A program made the translations under genes and the position numbers. A stretch of 64,000 bases of DNA, from assembly GCA_004380135.1 (NCBI GenBank), contig QXCR01000004.1, forward strand, positions 1-64,000. Reading direction: 5' to 3'. Positions within the stretch are counted from its first letter, which is position 1; each line of letters starts with the position of its first letter. Origin of the DNA: Stemphylium vesicarium. Taxonomy: Eukaryota; Ascomycota; Dothideomycetes; Pleosporales; Pleosporaceae. The notes beneath the pieces were generated by a model that was not told the DNA's origin, did no database searches, and worked only from the letters and a program-made list of their open reading frames with translations. Shown in pieces: positions 33,457-44,418 of the stretch.

Positions 33457-35163
33457 TCACACCCTCCACCCCTTCTTCTGCGTCTTAACAGTAACACTCC
33501 ACAGCACGACCAACCACGCGGTCCCCAGCATCAAACAAACGCCGCTCCAAACCTGGACGCCGATGAAATTCGTGCGGCCATCTTCGCGTTGAAGCAACGC
33601 ACCGGCAATGGGCGCGCCAATCAGCGACGCGATACTACTCACGCTCCAGGACATGCCGAGGCGCGTCCCAAGGCGCGAGAGGTCGGGTGTGATGTTTGCA
33701 AAGGCAGCGGAGGGCACTGTTACGAGGGCAGCGGAGAAGAACCCTATTTCCTGTCAGACAACATAAACCTTATATAGCGGGTGGGGGGAAGAGGGAGGGG
33801 GAGAAGAGACAGACATACCCCAAAGAATACTAAACGCGATAAAAGCCTTCTCATCCACAATGGCAATCCAACACAGTGCCAACACCCCACTACACGCCGC
33901 ACAAACCGCCCACGTGACAATCGCGCCGACATAATGCGCCGCCAGTCCACTCACCAGCCTGCCGAAGAAACTTCCCGCGATGCTGAGGACCAGCATGTAC
34001 AGCGCGGTACTCTCGCTGCTACCGAGGCGCTCGCGCGCATACGTCGGGATGTAAAAGTACGGCACTATGTAGCCAAGGAACGTAGAAAACGAACAAGCCG
34101 TGAAGATGAGAAAAAGGCGATCTTTCAGCGCGGACCTATCAAATAGCGCGCGCCGCTTGCGCGGCCGCTTTAACCACGCTGAGCCTGAGAGCAGCGTGGG
34201 AATAGACAGCGAGGCAGCAGCTAGCGCTACAAACCCGATTGCGCGGATAGCCCAGGGAAACGAGGCGCGGTGCAGCAGGCGGTCGAACATGAGGATGTAG
34301 ATGATGCCGCCGACGGCGATACCGCTCATGACGATGCCGAGCGCTAGACTGCGTTTCTTGTCGAACCACACGCCTACCATGGCGAGGCTGGGGATGTAGA
34401 GCAGGCCCGCGCCCGCGCCCATGCAGAGACCCTGGCTGAGGAAGACTTGCCAGTAGGTGGTGGATAGGCTGAGCATCATTATGCCCAGGACCACGAGGAA
34501 GTTTCCAATCAGCAGCATGGAGCGGAAGTAGCCTAGGTCGAAGAGCGGGCCGGAGAGTACGCCGATTACGATTAGGAGCCAGGCTTGGACGGCTAAGTGT
34601 GGGTGGACGGAGTCAGTGTGTGTCGAACATGCAGTTCGGACTGGGATACTTACTGCCGATCCAGGATATGGCGCTCGGAGAGGAGCTGGAGAGGAGGGTG
34701 GTCCGGTAGTAGGATTGGAAGGCGCCGTAGCTTAGGGTGAAGCCCCTGGGATCATTGTTAACTTGTGTTTAGTTTATTCATATGTTTAGGGGGGTGTTGT
34801 AGGATAGAGAAACAGGTTGGCATGTTGTCGCGAGGAACTTGAGATCAGATGACGCGGAGCATGAACGTACCATATATTGATGTAGATCATAAATCCGCCA
34901 AAGACTTTGAGCCAGGCGTGGAGTCCGCCATCGGGAGGTGGTGGTATAACGGATTCAGCGGTGAGTGTTGAGCGTGCATCGGCTTGAGATTCTTTGTCTT
35001 GTGCTATCTCATTACTTCTTGTGTCTCTCTCTTCCTGGTGGACCTCATCATCATGATCGTCATTGTGGGATACCGATGATGGGCGACTATATTCGTCTCG
35101 CGAGGTGGCCTTGCTTTCGACCACATGCGTCTTTTTCTGATCTGCGGAATGGGAGGATGTCAT
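33457..35163 (-). CDS. Monocarboxylate-transporter-like MFS permease (Mch/MCT family)
   Basis: Exons 35163-34871, 34745-34654, 34592-33819 and 33743-33457; introns 125, 61 and 75 bp; 481 residues. The N-terminal 75 residues are a polar cytoplasmic tail (Ser/Asp/Glu-rich, DDHDDEVHQEERD). The MCT family signature follows at the first helix: PPPPDGGLHAWLKVFGGFMI, then WGFTLSYGAFQSYY. Later motifs are GAGAGLLYIPSLAMVGVWF, KKRSLALGIVMSGIAVGG and RLVSGLAAHYVG, with the last four helices in exon 4. Fungal members of this group include riboflavin and uncharacterised monocarboxylate-like carriers; the substrate cannot be inferred. Convergent with the phosphate-permease-like gene. Confidence 0.92.
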
Positions 35164-36369
35164 CTGAATGATATCCAGGACTTTGGTCTGGCTTGGTCCT
35201 ATTTCCGAGACCCGGGTCCAACAAATGTCTTTGCGGTGCGTATACGAATTATTCCGAGAGCTAACAAGTATTCCGACGCAGGGTCATTCCGAAACCCAGC
35301 ATCTGTTCCCAACTCGAGCTCTCATGTGAGTCTGAAGGTCCAGCTCCTTGCTCAGTTTGATCTTCTGCGACGGGAAAGATGTTGGCTGTCGTGGCGGAGA
35401 GAGGCTCAAAGAGTGACGGCGAAATGATACTGCGACACAAAGAATGGAGAAATGCAAAACCCCGGAATCCCATGTGGGAATGCCACCGTCTAAGTATTCC
35501 TCCACAAACGCCTTAGCGCAGCCGTCATCGTTGACGATTGCTAAGCGTTTCCCTCCCTGGCCATATGAGCACTTGGGGGTGCGGGGATAAATTATGGCTG
35601 CCGAGGTCGGGGACATGCAACCAGTGTGGCGTGCATGGCGCGCTAAAACGTCACTATCAAGGCGATGGGTAAAGAGTGGACATGTTTGTTCGGAAAATGT
35701 GTGATTGGACTTGTCGCGTTCTTTATGAGTCATGCATGTCGCAGTACTACTATACACTGCTCATTGCGTACCGTTCACTGAATATGCAAGCTGGGGGGCT
35801 TGTGAGAGACGACATGCGAACGGGGACTGGTATCGGTTCCGCTTGCTGTTGATGCATTGTCACGCAGCAATGACTTTTCACTGCAAGCGAGCAATCTGAT
35901 ATGTTGATGCTCTGACTCTTCCGCGTACAAGCAGGTATGTTGGACTTTAGCTATCCTTCGGCTGGTTGGCTGTGGAGAAGCATGACTCCGCTTTCACGAC
36001 ACTGGTCGCTGCTCAAGACAGACTTTTCCGGCGTGAGAGTATTGCCTGTGGCTACTACTGGCTGTTTCGATGTTTGAAAAAGAGCCCAGGATCTGGTCAT
36101 CTGCAAACAGTAACCCGCGAAGAGACGAGGCGTCCGAGTAGAGTAATGAGCTTTCAATTGATATATTCGCCAAGTTTCTGAAGAATCGACAATCGCAGTT
36201 GGTCCGGCAATCTGGTAAATATAGCCCGCAAAAAAATGTTACACAATCGCGCCGGTCCTGTCCAAGTTCCTTAGCCGAGTCCGTTCGCGGGATCGAAGTT
36301 TCGTCTTCGAAGTCGCTCGTCGGCCGCTCCTGAAAAAAATCGAGAAAATCATCGCCATTGTGTCCAAGC
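35164..36369. other. Intergenic region
   Basis: About 1.2 kb: promoter of the MCT-like gene on the left, 3' flank of the SAP-domain gene on the right. Open frames lack motifs. Nothing else supported. Confidence 0.4.
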
Positions 36370-37215
36370 TCAAGCGGCGGGCTTCGCGAATTTGGCTTTC
36401 CTGGCCTCGGCTGCTGCCCTGTCCTTCTCGCTCATCCAGCCGCCGCTTGCACCACCACCACCACCACCAGTCTTGTTCTCGGCGCGACGGGTGTCCCGGC
36501 CACCATCCCGATTCCGGTTGTCACGGCGTCCTCCACGGCCTCCAGTGCGTCCTGCCTCACGACGCTTGTTGCTGGCAGTAGCATCGTCGCCGCCTTCACG
36601 TCCGCGCTTCTGACGGCGCTCTGGTAGAGCCTCATCGAGACCCTTGGGCGGTCCTGCTTCTCCAAACTTCTTGGCTCGCTCCAACTTCTTGAGACCTTCA
36701 TCATCCTCGAACTTGGTGCCAAACTTCAAAGCGCGCTTCTTGCGCTTCTCAATCTCCTCATCAAGGTTAGTCGCAGCAAGGCCTCTTGAGTAGTCGGGAG
36801 TGGGCTCCTTCTTCTCTTCTGGTTTGGCCTCGGTGCTTCCCTCTTCTGCGCCTTCCGCGGGTGCATCCAGGGTTAGGTCGTCGGTCTGAGCAGGGTCGAT
36901 ATCGGCGACTTGGTTGGGTACTGCTTGGGGGTTTGGTGGCTGGCCCTCACCTCCGGCCTTTTCTACAATCTCTTCATTGGGAATGACCGAATCTGTGGGT
37001 GCAGTAGCAGCGGGTGCCGGCGCAGGTGCAGCTGCGGCATCGTCGTCGTCCCAGTCGATCTCGTCTTCGGCGCCACCAGCAGGCTTCGCGCCAGCTTTCT
37101 CGTCGTCTTTTTGCAGGCGCTCGACCATCTCGGCCTTCTTGCCAGTGTGAGGTAGCTTGCGGTCTTTGAGGAGCGCCGACAGCTCGTCGTTCTTCATCTT
37201 GGAGTATTCCGACAT
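36370..37215 (-). CDS. SAP-domain mRNP biogenesis protein, Tho1/SARNP (CIP29)-like
   Basis: Intronless, 281 residues. The SAP motif occupies about residues 3-38 (YSKMKNDELSALLKDRKLPH, TGKKAEMVERLQKD), a helix-turn-helix DNA/RNA-binding element. An acidic and Ala/Pro-rich linker follows (DEIDWDDDDAAAAPAP). The second conserved block is a helical segment, AATNLDEEIEKRKKRALKFG, then LKKLERAKKFGEAG, as in the THO1/MOS11 C-terminal domain. The C-terminus is Arg/Gly-rich (RTGGRGGRRDNRNRDGGRD), fitting RNA binding. Yeast Tho1 and human SARNP act with the TREX export machinery and the Sub2/UAP56 helicase; that role here is family inference. Expected to be nuclear. Confidence 0.87.
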   Translation of the reverse strand: MSEYSKMKNDELSALLKDRKLPHTGKKAEMVERLQKDDEKAGAKPAGGAEDEIDWDDDDAAAAPAPAPAATAPTDSVIPNEEIVEKAGGEGQPPNPQAVPNQVADIDPAQTDDLTLDAPAEGAEEGSTEAKPEEKKEPTPDYSRGLAATNLDEEIEKRKKRALKFGTKFEDDEGLKKLERAKKFGEAGPPKGLDEALPERRQKRGREGGDDATASNKRREAGRTGGRGGRRDNRNRDGGRDTRRAENKTGGGGGGASGGWMSEKDRAAAEARKAKFAKPAA

Positions 37216-37837
37216 GTTTGCGCGGAGAATTGCGAGCTGAGGTACGTATTAGGCTTGACGCGACGCGGACAGGGGCGCGTGTTGGGGAGCTGACAAAGCT
37301 TCCTGAGGGTCGTCGAGAGGCGCGTGTGGAATTAGTAGTGGTAGGTAGGTTTGTTGGTAAAGAGAGGAGACAAAGAAGTAAAGGCGCGCAACGTAGATGA
37401 TGAAAGCGTTGCGGGCTGATTGACACAACGACTGTCCTCGAGGGAACCGCGGATCGAGAGATAGAGAGAGAGAGAGTGGAGCTCCGACCACATACGCTAG
37501 TCTGTTTCCGGCGCCCCACAACTCACCACTTGCTTTTGGCGCACCCTGGTCTTGTTTCATCTTCCCAAGCAGCGAATCGGCTATACAGTCTAGAAATGAG
37601 GCGGGGGCATATGTCAATTCAAGATGTTTGTTTGCAAGTCTAGTGGAAAGCAATCGTCATCTTCCTATTAGGCATCATCATTCAAGCATCGTGACAGAAA
37701 AGAGTCTTATATTTACCATCACAAAAAGCAACTCGAGAAACTAGAATCTAAATGCAGGTACGATTACAAAGCGATTGAGTGATAGTTTGGCGTTGTGCGC
37801 CCGACTCCCTATTCTTGCAGACGCAAGTGTTGACCCT
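37216..37837. other. Intergenic region with AG tract
   Basis: 5' region of the SAP-domain gene and 3' flank of the coiled-coil gene. Contains a short AGAGAG run at about 37461-37476. A 5'-UTR intron for the SAP gene is possible but not provable. Confidence 0.35.
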
Positions 37838-38941
37838 TTACAGCGTTCGACCAGTCTTTGGCCTCTTTGATGACCAATCAGCCCCTTCGGACATCAAAGC
37901 TTCCTCGTCCAGCCTGCGCTTACCAGGAGACGTTGCGTTTCGTAGACTTGGGAGAGGCTCTGAATGACCGCGTTGATGGTTACACTGCTCCTCCTCCATC
38001 TTCACAGCAGATTTCTTCGCCTTTTCTGACACAAGCTTTGCCTCATACATCCCCTTCAGCTCCTCCATCTTCCTCTGCCATACCCGCTCCTTCTTTTTCA
38101 TAGTAGCCGCCCAAGCACGATTGAGTCCATTAATCTCCTCAGCGTGCGCCGCCTCAACATCTCTGTCGAAATCCAGTTGCGCCTGAACGTCCTCGATACG
38201 TTGGTGCTCGGCTGCTTGACTTGCATAGAGGACCTTGCCGATTGTGCCTTGCCAATCTTTCATGTAGTTTGCCAGCTCTTTCCCTGTCAGTCTCGCACTT
38301 CCGTTGTGACGCTCGTCTAGGACTTTGGCGGTGACGTCCATGTCTTGTGAAACGCCGTCAAGTCCGTCGTGGGGCGAGGCTGACGTCGAGGTAGAGCTGC
38401 TACCGATGTTTTTGTAGGAGCGACTTTTGCTTGGGAGCTTCGGTGGGGAGTTGCTTTTCAATATGGACTTGAGCTTGGCTTTGAATAGATCGAGGTCATG
38501 CTTCTCTTCTGTCTCGGGTGCAAGCGGACTAGAGAGCGCGCCGTCCAGCGAACGTGCCATGGCTTCTGCGATGTCATCTTCTTCCTGGGTGTTGGAAGTA
38601 AGACCTGCTATGCTGCGTGATGGCTCTGTACGTCTCATGACATCTGCAGGCCTGACTGAAGGCTTTACCAAGCTCCCAGGGCAACGCAAAGGCTTGCTCG
38701 GGTTTTTGTTACGGGAGCCGTTGATCACGTTTGTAGCTCTTCGCGCAAGCCGCCCGTAATCTTGAGCGTTCCTGTTCCGTGAGCTGACTCTGTCGAATGC
38801 CTGCGCGCCTCTTGCTTCGGCGTCGCCATCATCACTGAGAGTGGATGCGGCGCGCATGCGATCAGCAAGTCCGGGACGTTTGCTATAGGTGACAGGAGGT
38901 TTGCGCGGACCGGGCGCACCGTTCTCGGAGAATATCGTCAT
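37838..38941 (-). CDS. Hypothetical basic, coiled-coil protein
   Basis: Intronless, 367 residues. I do not recognise a family. The N-terminal two thirds are Ser/Arg-rich and probably disordered. A more conserved-looking part starts near residue 215 (ARLTGKELANYMKDWQGTIG, KVLYASQAAEHQRIEDVQAQ) and runs into a long charged alpha-helix, likely coiled coil, through ATMKKKERVWQRKMEELKG to EAKLVSEKAKKSAVKMEEE. Basic patches such as SSKRPKTGRTL at the C-terminus could be a nuclear localisation signal. The clean single ORF and the regular spacing from its neighbours support a real gene. A chromatin- or spindle-associated role would be speculation. Confidence 0.75.
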   Translation of the reverse strand: MTIFSENGAPGPRKPPVTYSKRPGLADRMRAASTLSDDGDAEARGAQAFDRVSSRNRNAQDYGRLARRATNVINGSRNKNPSKPLRCPGSLVKPSVRPADVMRRTEPSRSIAGLTSNTQEEDDIAEAMARSLDGALSSPLAPETEEKHDLDLFKAKLKSILKSNSPPKLPSKSRSYKNIGSSSTSTSASPHDGLDGVSQDMDVTAKVLDERHNGSARLTGKELANYMKDWQGTIGKVLYASQAAEHQRIEDVQAQLDFDRDVEAAHAEEINGLNRAWAATMKKKERVWQRKMEELKGMYEAKLVSEKAKKSAVKMEEEQCNHQRGHSEPLPSLRNATSPGKRRLDEEALMSEGADWSSKRPKTGRTL

Positions 38942-39345
38942 CTTACGAGAAGGTTACTGAACGAGGGACAAGTGAGTGGTGGGGTAAGAGTAGAATGGCA
39001 GTGGCAAGTAATTGCGGTTTGTGTAGAGTAGGCAGAACAGCGCGGAGAGAAATAGTGGAGTGAGAGGTGAGAGATGAGACATGGACTGAAATGGAAAGAG
39101 GTGCACCCATGGTTCAATGCGAAGTGATGTTTTTCTGGGCTCACGGTGGGTCCTCATAGTGAAAGCCAGTACGAGACAAACCTCTGACATTATTTGCCTT
39201 GCGCATACTGCATTCCAGTCGCAGTGTCCAGCGCGGCTCCATTCCATGTCATACAGCATAAATGCTTCCACCACCAAGTCCCGACTGTTGTACATTCCTG
39301 ACTACTTCATCCTTCATCGTGTACGTTCCCCGCCAAATATGAGGC
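38942..39345. other. Intergenic region
   Basis: Promoter of the coiled-coil gene and 3' flank of MGR2. No coding sequence supported. Confidence 0.4.
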
Positions 39346-39885
39346 CTATTTCTTCTCGTCACGGGCGGCGCGCGGGAACTGGTAGTTTCTCGGAAGGATC
39401 ATGGGACGGTTGGCGCTGCTGAAAGCCTGAGCGACAATTGGCGAACTGTCTGTTCGAATGGTGGTACCGATGGCCATGAAGAAACTGCGGTGATGTCAGC
39501 GCGAATGATCTGATGAAGCGGACCATGCCTACCCAAAGGTCGCCGCTGAGCCCATCATGTATTGGCCCAATGTTCTTAGCATTCCATTAGGTCCCGGGCC
39601 GAATCTAACGATGTTGGTGAATCCTGGAAATGTCAGAATTGGTCGGGGACATTGCGGGCAGCGCGAACCGAAGATGAAGCCAATGATGAGGCCGACAGCT
39701 GCTCATATGTCAGGTTGCGCCCGTTGTTTGTGCAGTGGTAGAAGCGTACATCCTCCCATCATGCCACCCATCTTCACTGGATGCTGTTAGATATCTTCAG
39801 GCACATGCGACCGTGGCAGCGTACGCTTGTCAAGTGTAGAGGGGCCATGGGCCCCTTGAGGCATCGAACCGACGGGTACTGGCAT
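39346..39885 (-). CDS. MGR2: Mgr2/ROMO1, TIM23 translocase subunit
   Basis: Five exons: 39885-39825, 39776-39750 (27 nt), 39698-39669 (30 nt), 39623-39533 and 39484-39346; introns 45-51 bp; 115 residues. The spliced protein starts MPVPVGSMPQGAHGPSTLDK and continues LKMGGMMGGSVGLIIGFIFG. It then shows the family hallmark RFGPGPNGMLRTLGQYMMGS, then AATFGFFMAIGTTIRTD. Two hydrophobic, glycine-rich helices with GxxxG-type packing match yeast Mgr2 and animal ROMO1. These couple TIM23 to the TOM complex and guard lateral release of preproteins into the inner mitochondrial membrane. All four splice junctions keep frame and rebuild a continuous family alignment, so the model is firm. The exons are too short to appear as open frames. 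Confidence 0.93.
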
Positions 39886-40881
39886 CTTGAAGACTTTCCA
39901 AACGACTTAGGCGGGCAAGTGCGCGAGGGGAAACAGAATTGATTTGGCAGCTCGAACGACTGTCCCACTTGGAAGCTTCCGCCGCGGCTCGATCAGCGCC
40001 AAGCAGAAACCACCGAAATCCGGGGAACGCACAACCATGGATGCACGAGGGGGCTAACTATGTAAGCACTTGTTGTGGGCACGTTGGACTGGTGCCGTAC
40101 GGCTGTCAGTGACGCATCGACGGTTTATGACGGCTCCAGGCACGGAGCCATGGCTTGCTCAAAACACTCGCGATTCAAACCAGCCCTGCAGCCAGCGGCG
40201 CTTGCCCCGGTCAGTGCACGTGACTCTCCCAAACACCCCTTCACCACGGCGCGGGAGTGAGGCGAAATAGTTTCGCCCACCGTCTGCTGTCTCGCGTATT
40301 GAGTGCGTGTACTGTATCCCGCCTGTCTTGTTTCGTCGTGCCCCCGATCCGTGCTGCTGCCCCCTTGTCTACAGCCATATCAGGCGCTCGCCGTCGCCTC
40401 GCGTTGCCATCTGGCCAGTAAGCGTTGCAGTGGAACAAGGCCGACAAGTCGCTGTGTTCTCCCTCGAAACCACGTCCATCTATACCGCCCACCACAGCCC
40501 ATCGAGCAGCCTAATCCGCGGCCTCTCCCGCTACTCTTGCACTTTGTCGACCCTGCTGCCGTGCTGTGCGCCCTACTGCAGCGCCTTGCATCGCCCTGAC
40601 GTCGCACGGGATTCCCACGAACAGCACACGACAGACAACCACGGCGCACCCACGCCGGCCCTGACTTTGCGACACGCCTCTTTTTGCTGCATCCCACCGC
40701 GACGCACGAGTGCATGAGCGACTTCTGCATCTTTCCCTCCCTCCTCGTTGCTTGCTTTCGGGCCTGTCACGCTGGTGTCGCGCCGCTAAAATCGGAGAAC
40801 ACGGGAAGCGTGCCCAGGTGCAGGAAAAGTGACGCCGGACCCTAAACACGACCACCTCCTTCCCTCCGCACCACGTCGCCA
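39886..40881. other. Intergenic region, promoter and long leader of the FHA gene
   Basis: About 1 kb between divergent genes, C-rich from 40300 on. Overlapping frames on both strands in this stretch are mutually exclusive and low-complexity, so I treat it as promoter plus 5' UTR. Confidence 0.4.
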
Positions 40882-43131
40882 ATGACGGCAGTTGCGCCCC
40901 CCGTCAACTATCAGAATATCAATCGGCAGGCATGGAGCGCTGAGGGCGTGCCCAACGGCGGTGCCATCTTCATGCCGCGGAAGAGCGCACAGCGATCCAA
41001 CTCGTCGTCCAGCCTCTCCTCGCAAGCATCTGCATCTTCTACCATATCAGCCTCGTCATCCTCATCACAACCAAACGGTACGGCTCCCCCGAACGCCACC
41101 GACTGGGCTGCCACCCGCAAAGCAAAAGCACCCAAAGGACTATGGCCCGCGACTAAGACTGAGCCCATTGCAGGAATCACTGCTGCACGCCCGCAGCCCA
41201 TCGCCTCTGCAGGCCCCGGATCCTCTGCCGCCTCGGCCATGAGCGCCCTGCAAGCTCCCTCAGCCATGGTCCCCTCCCAGCACAATGGCCAAGTCCAGCA
41301 ACAGCAACAGCCCAACGGGGCACAGCGGGCACAGCCGCAGGAGAGCACCGCTGTCCTGCACCTGGTCCCCATGAACGGCACCTTTGAGCGCAAGACCATC
41401 ACCGTCCCTTTCTTCCCCGACGTCCTTCGCATCGGCCGACAGACGAACAACAAGACGATCCCCACCCCGCTCAACGGCTACTTTGATTCCAAAGTACTAT
41501 CGAGACAGCACGCCGAAGTATGGGCAGACCGACAGGGCAAGATATGGATCAGGGACGTCAAGTCCTCCAACGGCACCTTTGTCAACGGCTCCCGCTTGTC
41601 GCAAGAGAACCGGGACTCCGACCCACACGAGCTACGCGAATCCGACATGTTGGAACTTGGTATAGACATAGTCAGCGAGGACCAAAAGACCATCGTGCAC
41701 CACAAGGTCGCAGCCCGTGTCGAACATGCTGGCATATATGCCCGAACAAGTAGCGAAATGATGGACCTCAACTTTGGCGAGCTCGAAGGACCCCAGATGT
41801 CAAACATGATGATGGGTGGAGGCAACCAGCAGCAAATGGCGGGCATGCGAGGTCGCACACCTAGTCAAGGCTCCATGAACGGTCGGCAGCTCCAAGGCCC
41901 CGGTGCCATGCCGAATTACCCCAACGGCATGCAGCAGCCACGACACCCCAACTTCTGGCTGCAACCCATAACCATGGAGCAGGTAGTCAAGAAGCTCAAC
42001 GTAAGTGGAAGTCGTCAGCCTCCTGCTATATTTTGCTAACAAAAGCAGACGGAGATCAAAGCTGCCAAGCAACAGTCGCAAGACCTCCAGCAGACCCACC
42101 AGTACATCAACGCCATTCTCTCCACAGACCCCAAGAAAGAGCCCGCAAAGGCCTCTCCCATAAACAATGTCAGAATCTCTCCCATCAAGGATAACAGCCT
42201 CAAAGCGAGATTCTCAGACCCACCAGCGCCCCCGCCCCAGCAGCCCCTCCCCGAGAAGCCCGACGCCGCCTCCTCTCTAAGGAGGTCCGACACCGAACGT
42301 CCAAAGACTGCGTCACCAGTCCGGTCCGATGCACAGCTCTCTTCGCTCACCGAGGCCTTGACCAGTGCGAAGAAGGAGATAGAATCACAGGGCATGCGGT
42401 TACGCGATCTGGAGACGCTGTTGAGCGAAGAGCGTCGCGCAAGAGAAGACGCTGAGGAGCGAGCAGCCCGGCTCGAGCGCGAAACGAGCAAAGACCAGAG
42501 CGATACAGAGACTATCACGGGTGACGACACAAAGCAGACTGAAGAAGAAGGCGCAGAGGTCGAAGAGCTCACCGGTTCGGAGAATGGGACTACGAATTCT
42601 AGCAGTGCCGAGGACACAACAGCTCGCTTACAGTCGCGTCTAGACCTCATGATGTCGGAAATGAACGAGATGAAGCAGCAGATGGAGCGATATCGCGAGC
42701 GAGCCGAAAGCGCAGAAGCGAACAGCAAAACCTTGGCAGAGATGATTGAGAACATCAGAAAAGACAACGCAAAGGCAGCCAGCAAGGAAGCTCTACGGCG
42801 AAGCAGAAGCAACAGTGCGTCTGCAAAAACAGACGTCAAGCCCGATACTGATGTTAGCGAGGCTGAAGAGGGGGAAATTACCATCATCAGAGAGAAGGAT
42901 CTTGACGACGATGGCCCGGAAGCCTCACTCCCCGTGGCGAGCCAGCAAAATGGACATGCCATCGGGCAGAATGGGACAAGCCAGGCCGGCAAGCCAAATC
43001 CCCTGGTCACCCATCGGCTGGATCGTGACGCCATGTATTATGGCGGACCCGTCGGTGCCATGGTCACAGTTGTTGCAGTAGGTGTCGCCATCATGGCAAT
43101 ACTCAATCAATACCCAAAGGGCGAGCGTTGA
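40882..43131 (+). CDS. FHA-domain, coiled-coil, tail-anchored protein (STRIPAK SLMAP / PRO45-like)
   Basis: Exons 40882-42000 and 42049-43131 (48-bp intron, phase 0), 733 residues. A Ser/Pro/Gln-rich N-terminus precedes an FHA phosphothreonine-binding domain at about 157-275, with the diagnostic VLRIGRQ, LSRQHAEV and SSNGTFVNG segments. The second half has acidic linkers and long helices with heptad character (LTSAKKEIESQGMRLRDLE, LDLMMSEMNEMKQQMERYRE). Near the C-terminus (about 705-727) is one hydrophobic segment, GAMVTVVAVGVAIMAIL, followed by a short polar tail: a tail-anchor topology. FHA plus coiled coil plus tail anchor is the layout of SLMAP and its fungal counterparts (Sordaria PRO45, yeast Far9/Far10). 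These place the STRIPAK phosphatase-kinase complex on the ER, nuclear envelope or mitochondria and control cell fusion and fruiting-body development. Confidence 0.88.
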
Positions 43132-44187
43132 GAAGACGAGATCAAGACGAAGCTTCATAGCTTTACCCACCGAGGCCAGGCTCCCGGGGAGGCAGTATGA
43201 GGAAATTTGAAGAGCATAGCTTACGCCCAGGGGGAGAAATATCGCTATTGCTAGAGTTTGGGAGCTTAGAGAGTCGGGGACCAGATGAAGTGGTCACGTC
43301 CACGGTGCATCCTAGTATGCTCTTGAGCGACAATTCCTACAGCTGCATTTGTACTGTTGGTTACAAATACGCGGCCTACTGATGTTGTGGGCCGATATGT
43401 TGCACGATTGGCCATGTTCATCTTACGAGATTCATCCATACGAATTGCGACGGCCCCCTCCATTAGACCCAGCAGCCACACGACTGGCTAGACAACAAGA
43501 ACTACAGCAACAACCCCGGTTGCTCACCATCACCAGCACTTACCGATGCCTGGCGACTTAATCCAGAATCGGCAACGTCTTTTATGACATACCGCAATCA
43601 GCACACAACCAAGCCTTCTTTTCTTTTTTCCTTTTCCCCAGTCCCGGCGTTCATCATTTGGCTTCGTCATTCGCGTCGGACCAATTTTTTTTTTCTGCTT
43701 TATTCCATGGGCGTTCAAGGAGGAGTGGGGGTGGTGTGGAAGTGGCCTTTGTGCCAACAACAAATACTCGGGGGATAATTACGCTGTTTTCTTTTCTTTT
43801 CTTTTCGCAACCACCCGCAGGTCGACGCACACACATACGGCGTTTGTTAATTCTGTCCCTCTTCCTCTTTACTTGAGGTGCACGCGTTGGGGAACAACAA
43901 AAAGCCGCAACACCAACATTCACTTGTCGAGCTATTCCAAATCTTTCTCTTTTTCCTTTGTAGCAACAACGTGTTTATTCTTTGTCTACCTTTTTTTTCC
44001 TATTGCCGTTGAGAGTTGAATGGGATTCGGGGAATCTTGAATCGCGAGGTCATGATGAGTTGGGGTTGGGTGGCGGTCATAGTCTCTCCCTCTCTCTCTC
44101 ACTTACTTCCAATGACACATATTTGATTCCTTGTTTCCCAGATATATCACCTTGTGCGATTGGATAGCTCGTGTGATGTGTGTGTGC

Positions 44188-44264
<77 letters not shown>

Positions 44265-44418
44265 CGCTATAATTATTGTCAATAACACTCCGCTGTTCCA
44301 GCTTTACATGAGGGATTCAATAACGTGACAAAAGGAAACAGACGAACCAACCAGTAGAGGTAGTATATTCTGTTTCAACAACTCTACATATGGGGTATCA
44401 CAAGCTAGACTGCTGCAC
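43132..44418. other. Intergenic region with low-complexity DNA
   Basis: 3' flanks of two converging genes. T/C-rich tracts around 43600-43880 and a long GA microsatellite at 44190-44261. No coding evidence. Confidence 0.45.
44190..44261. repeat. (GA)n microsatellite
   Basis: About 35 GA dinucleotides with one interruption (TGAG near 44221), preceded by a GT-rich stretch. Likely length-polymorphic. Confidence 0.95.

Noticed and set aside
40303..40717. Overlapping 98- and 136-codon plus frames upstream of the FHA gene
   Set aside because: C-rich leader DNA; two frames of equal quality overlap each other and an antisense frame.
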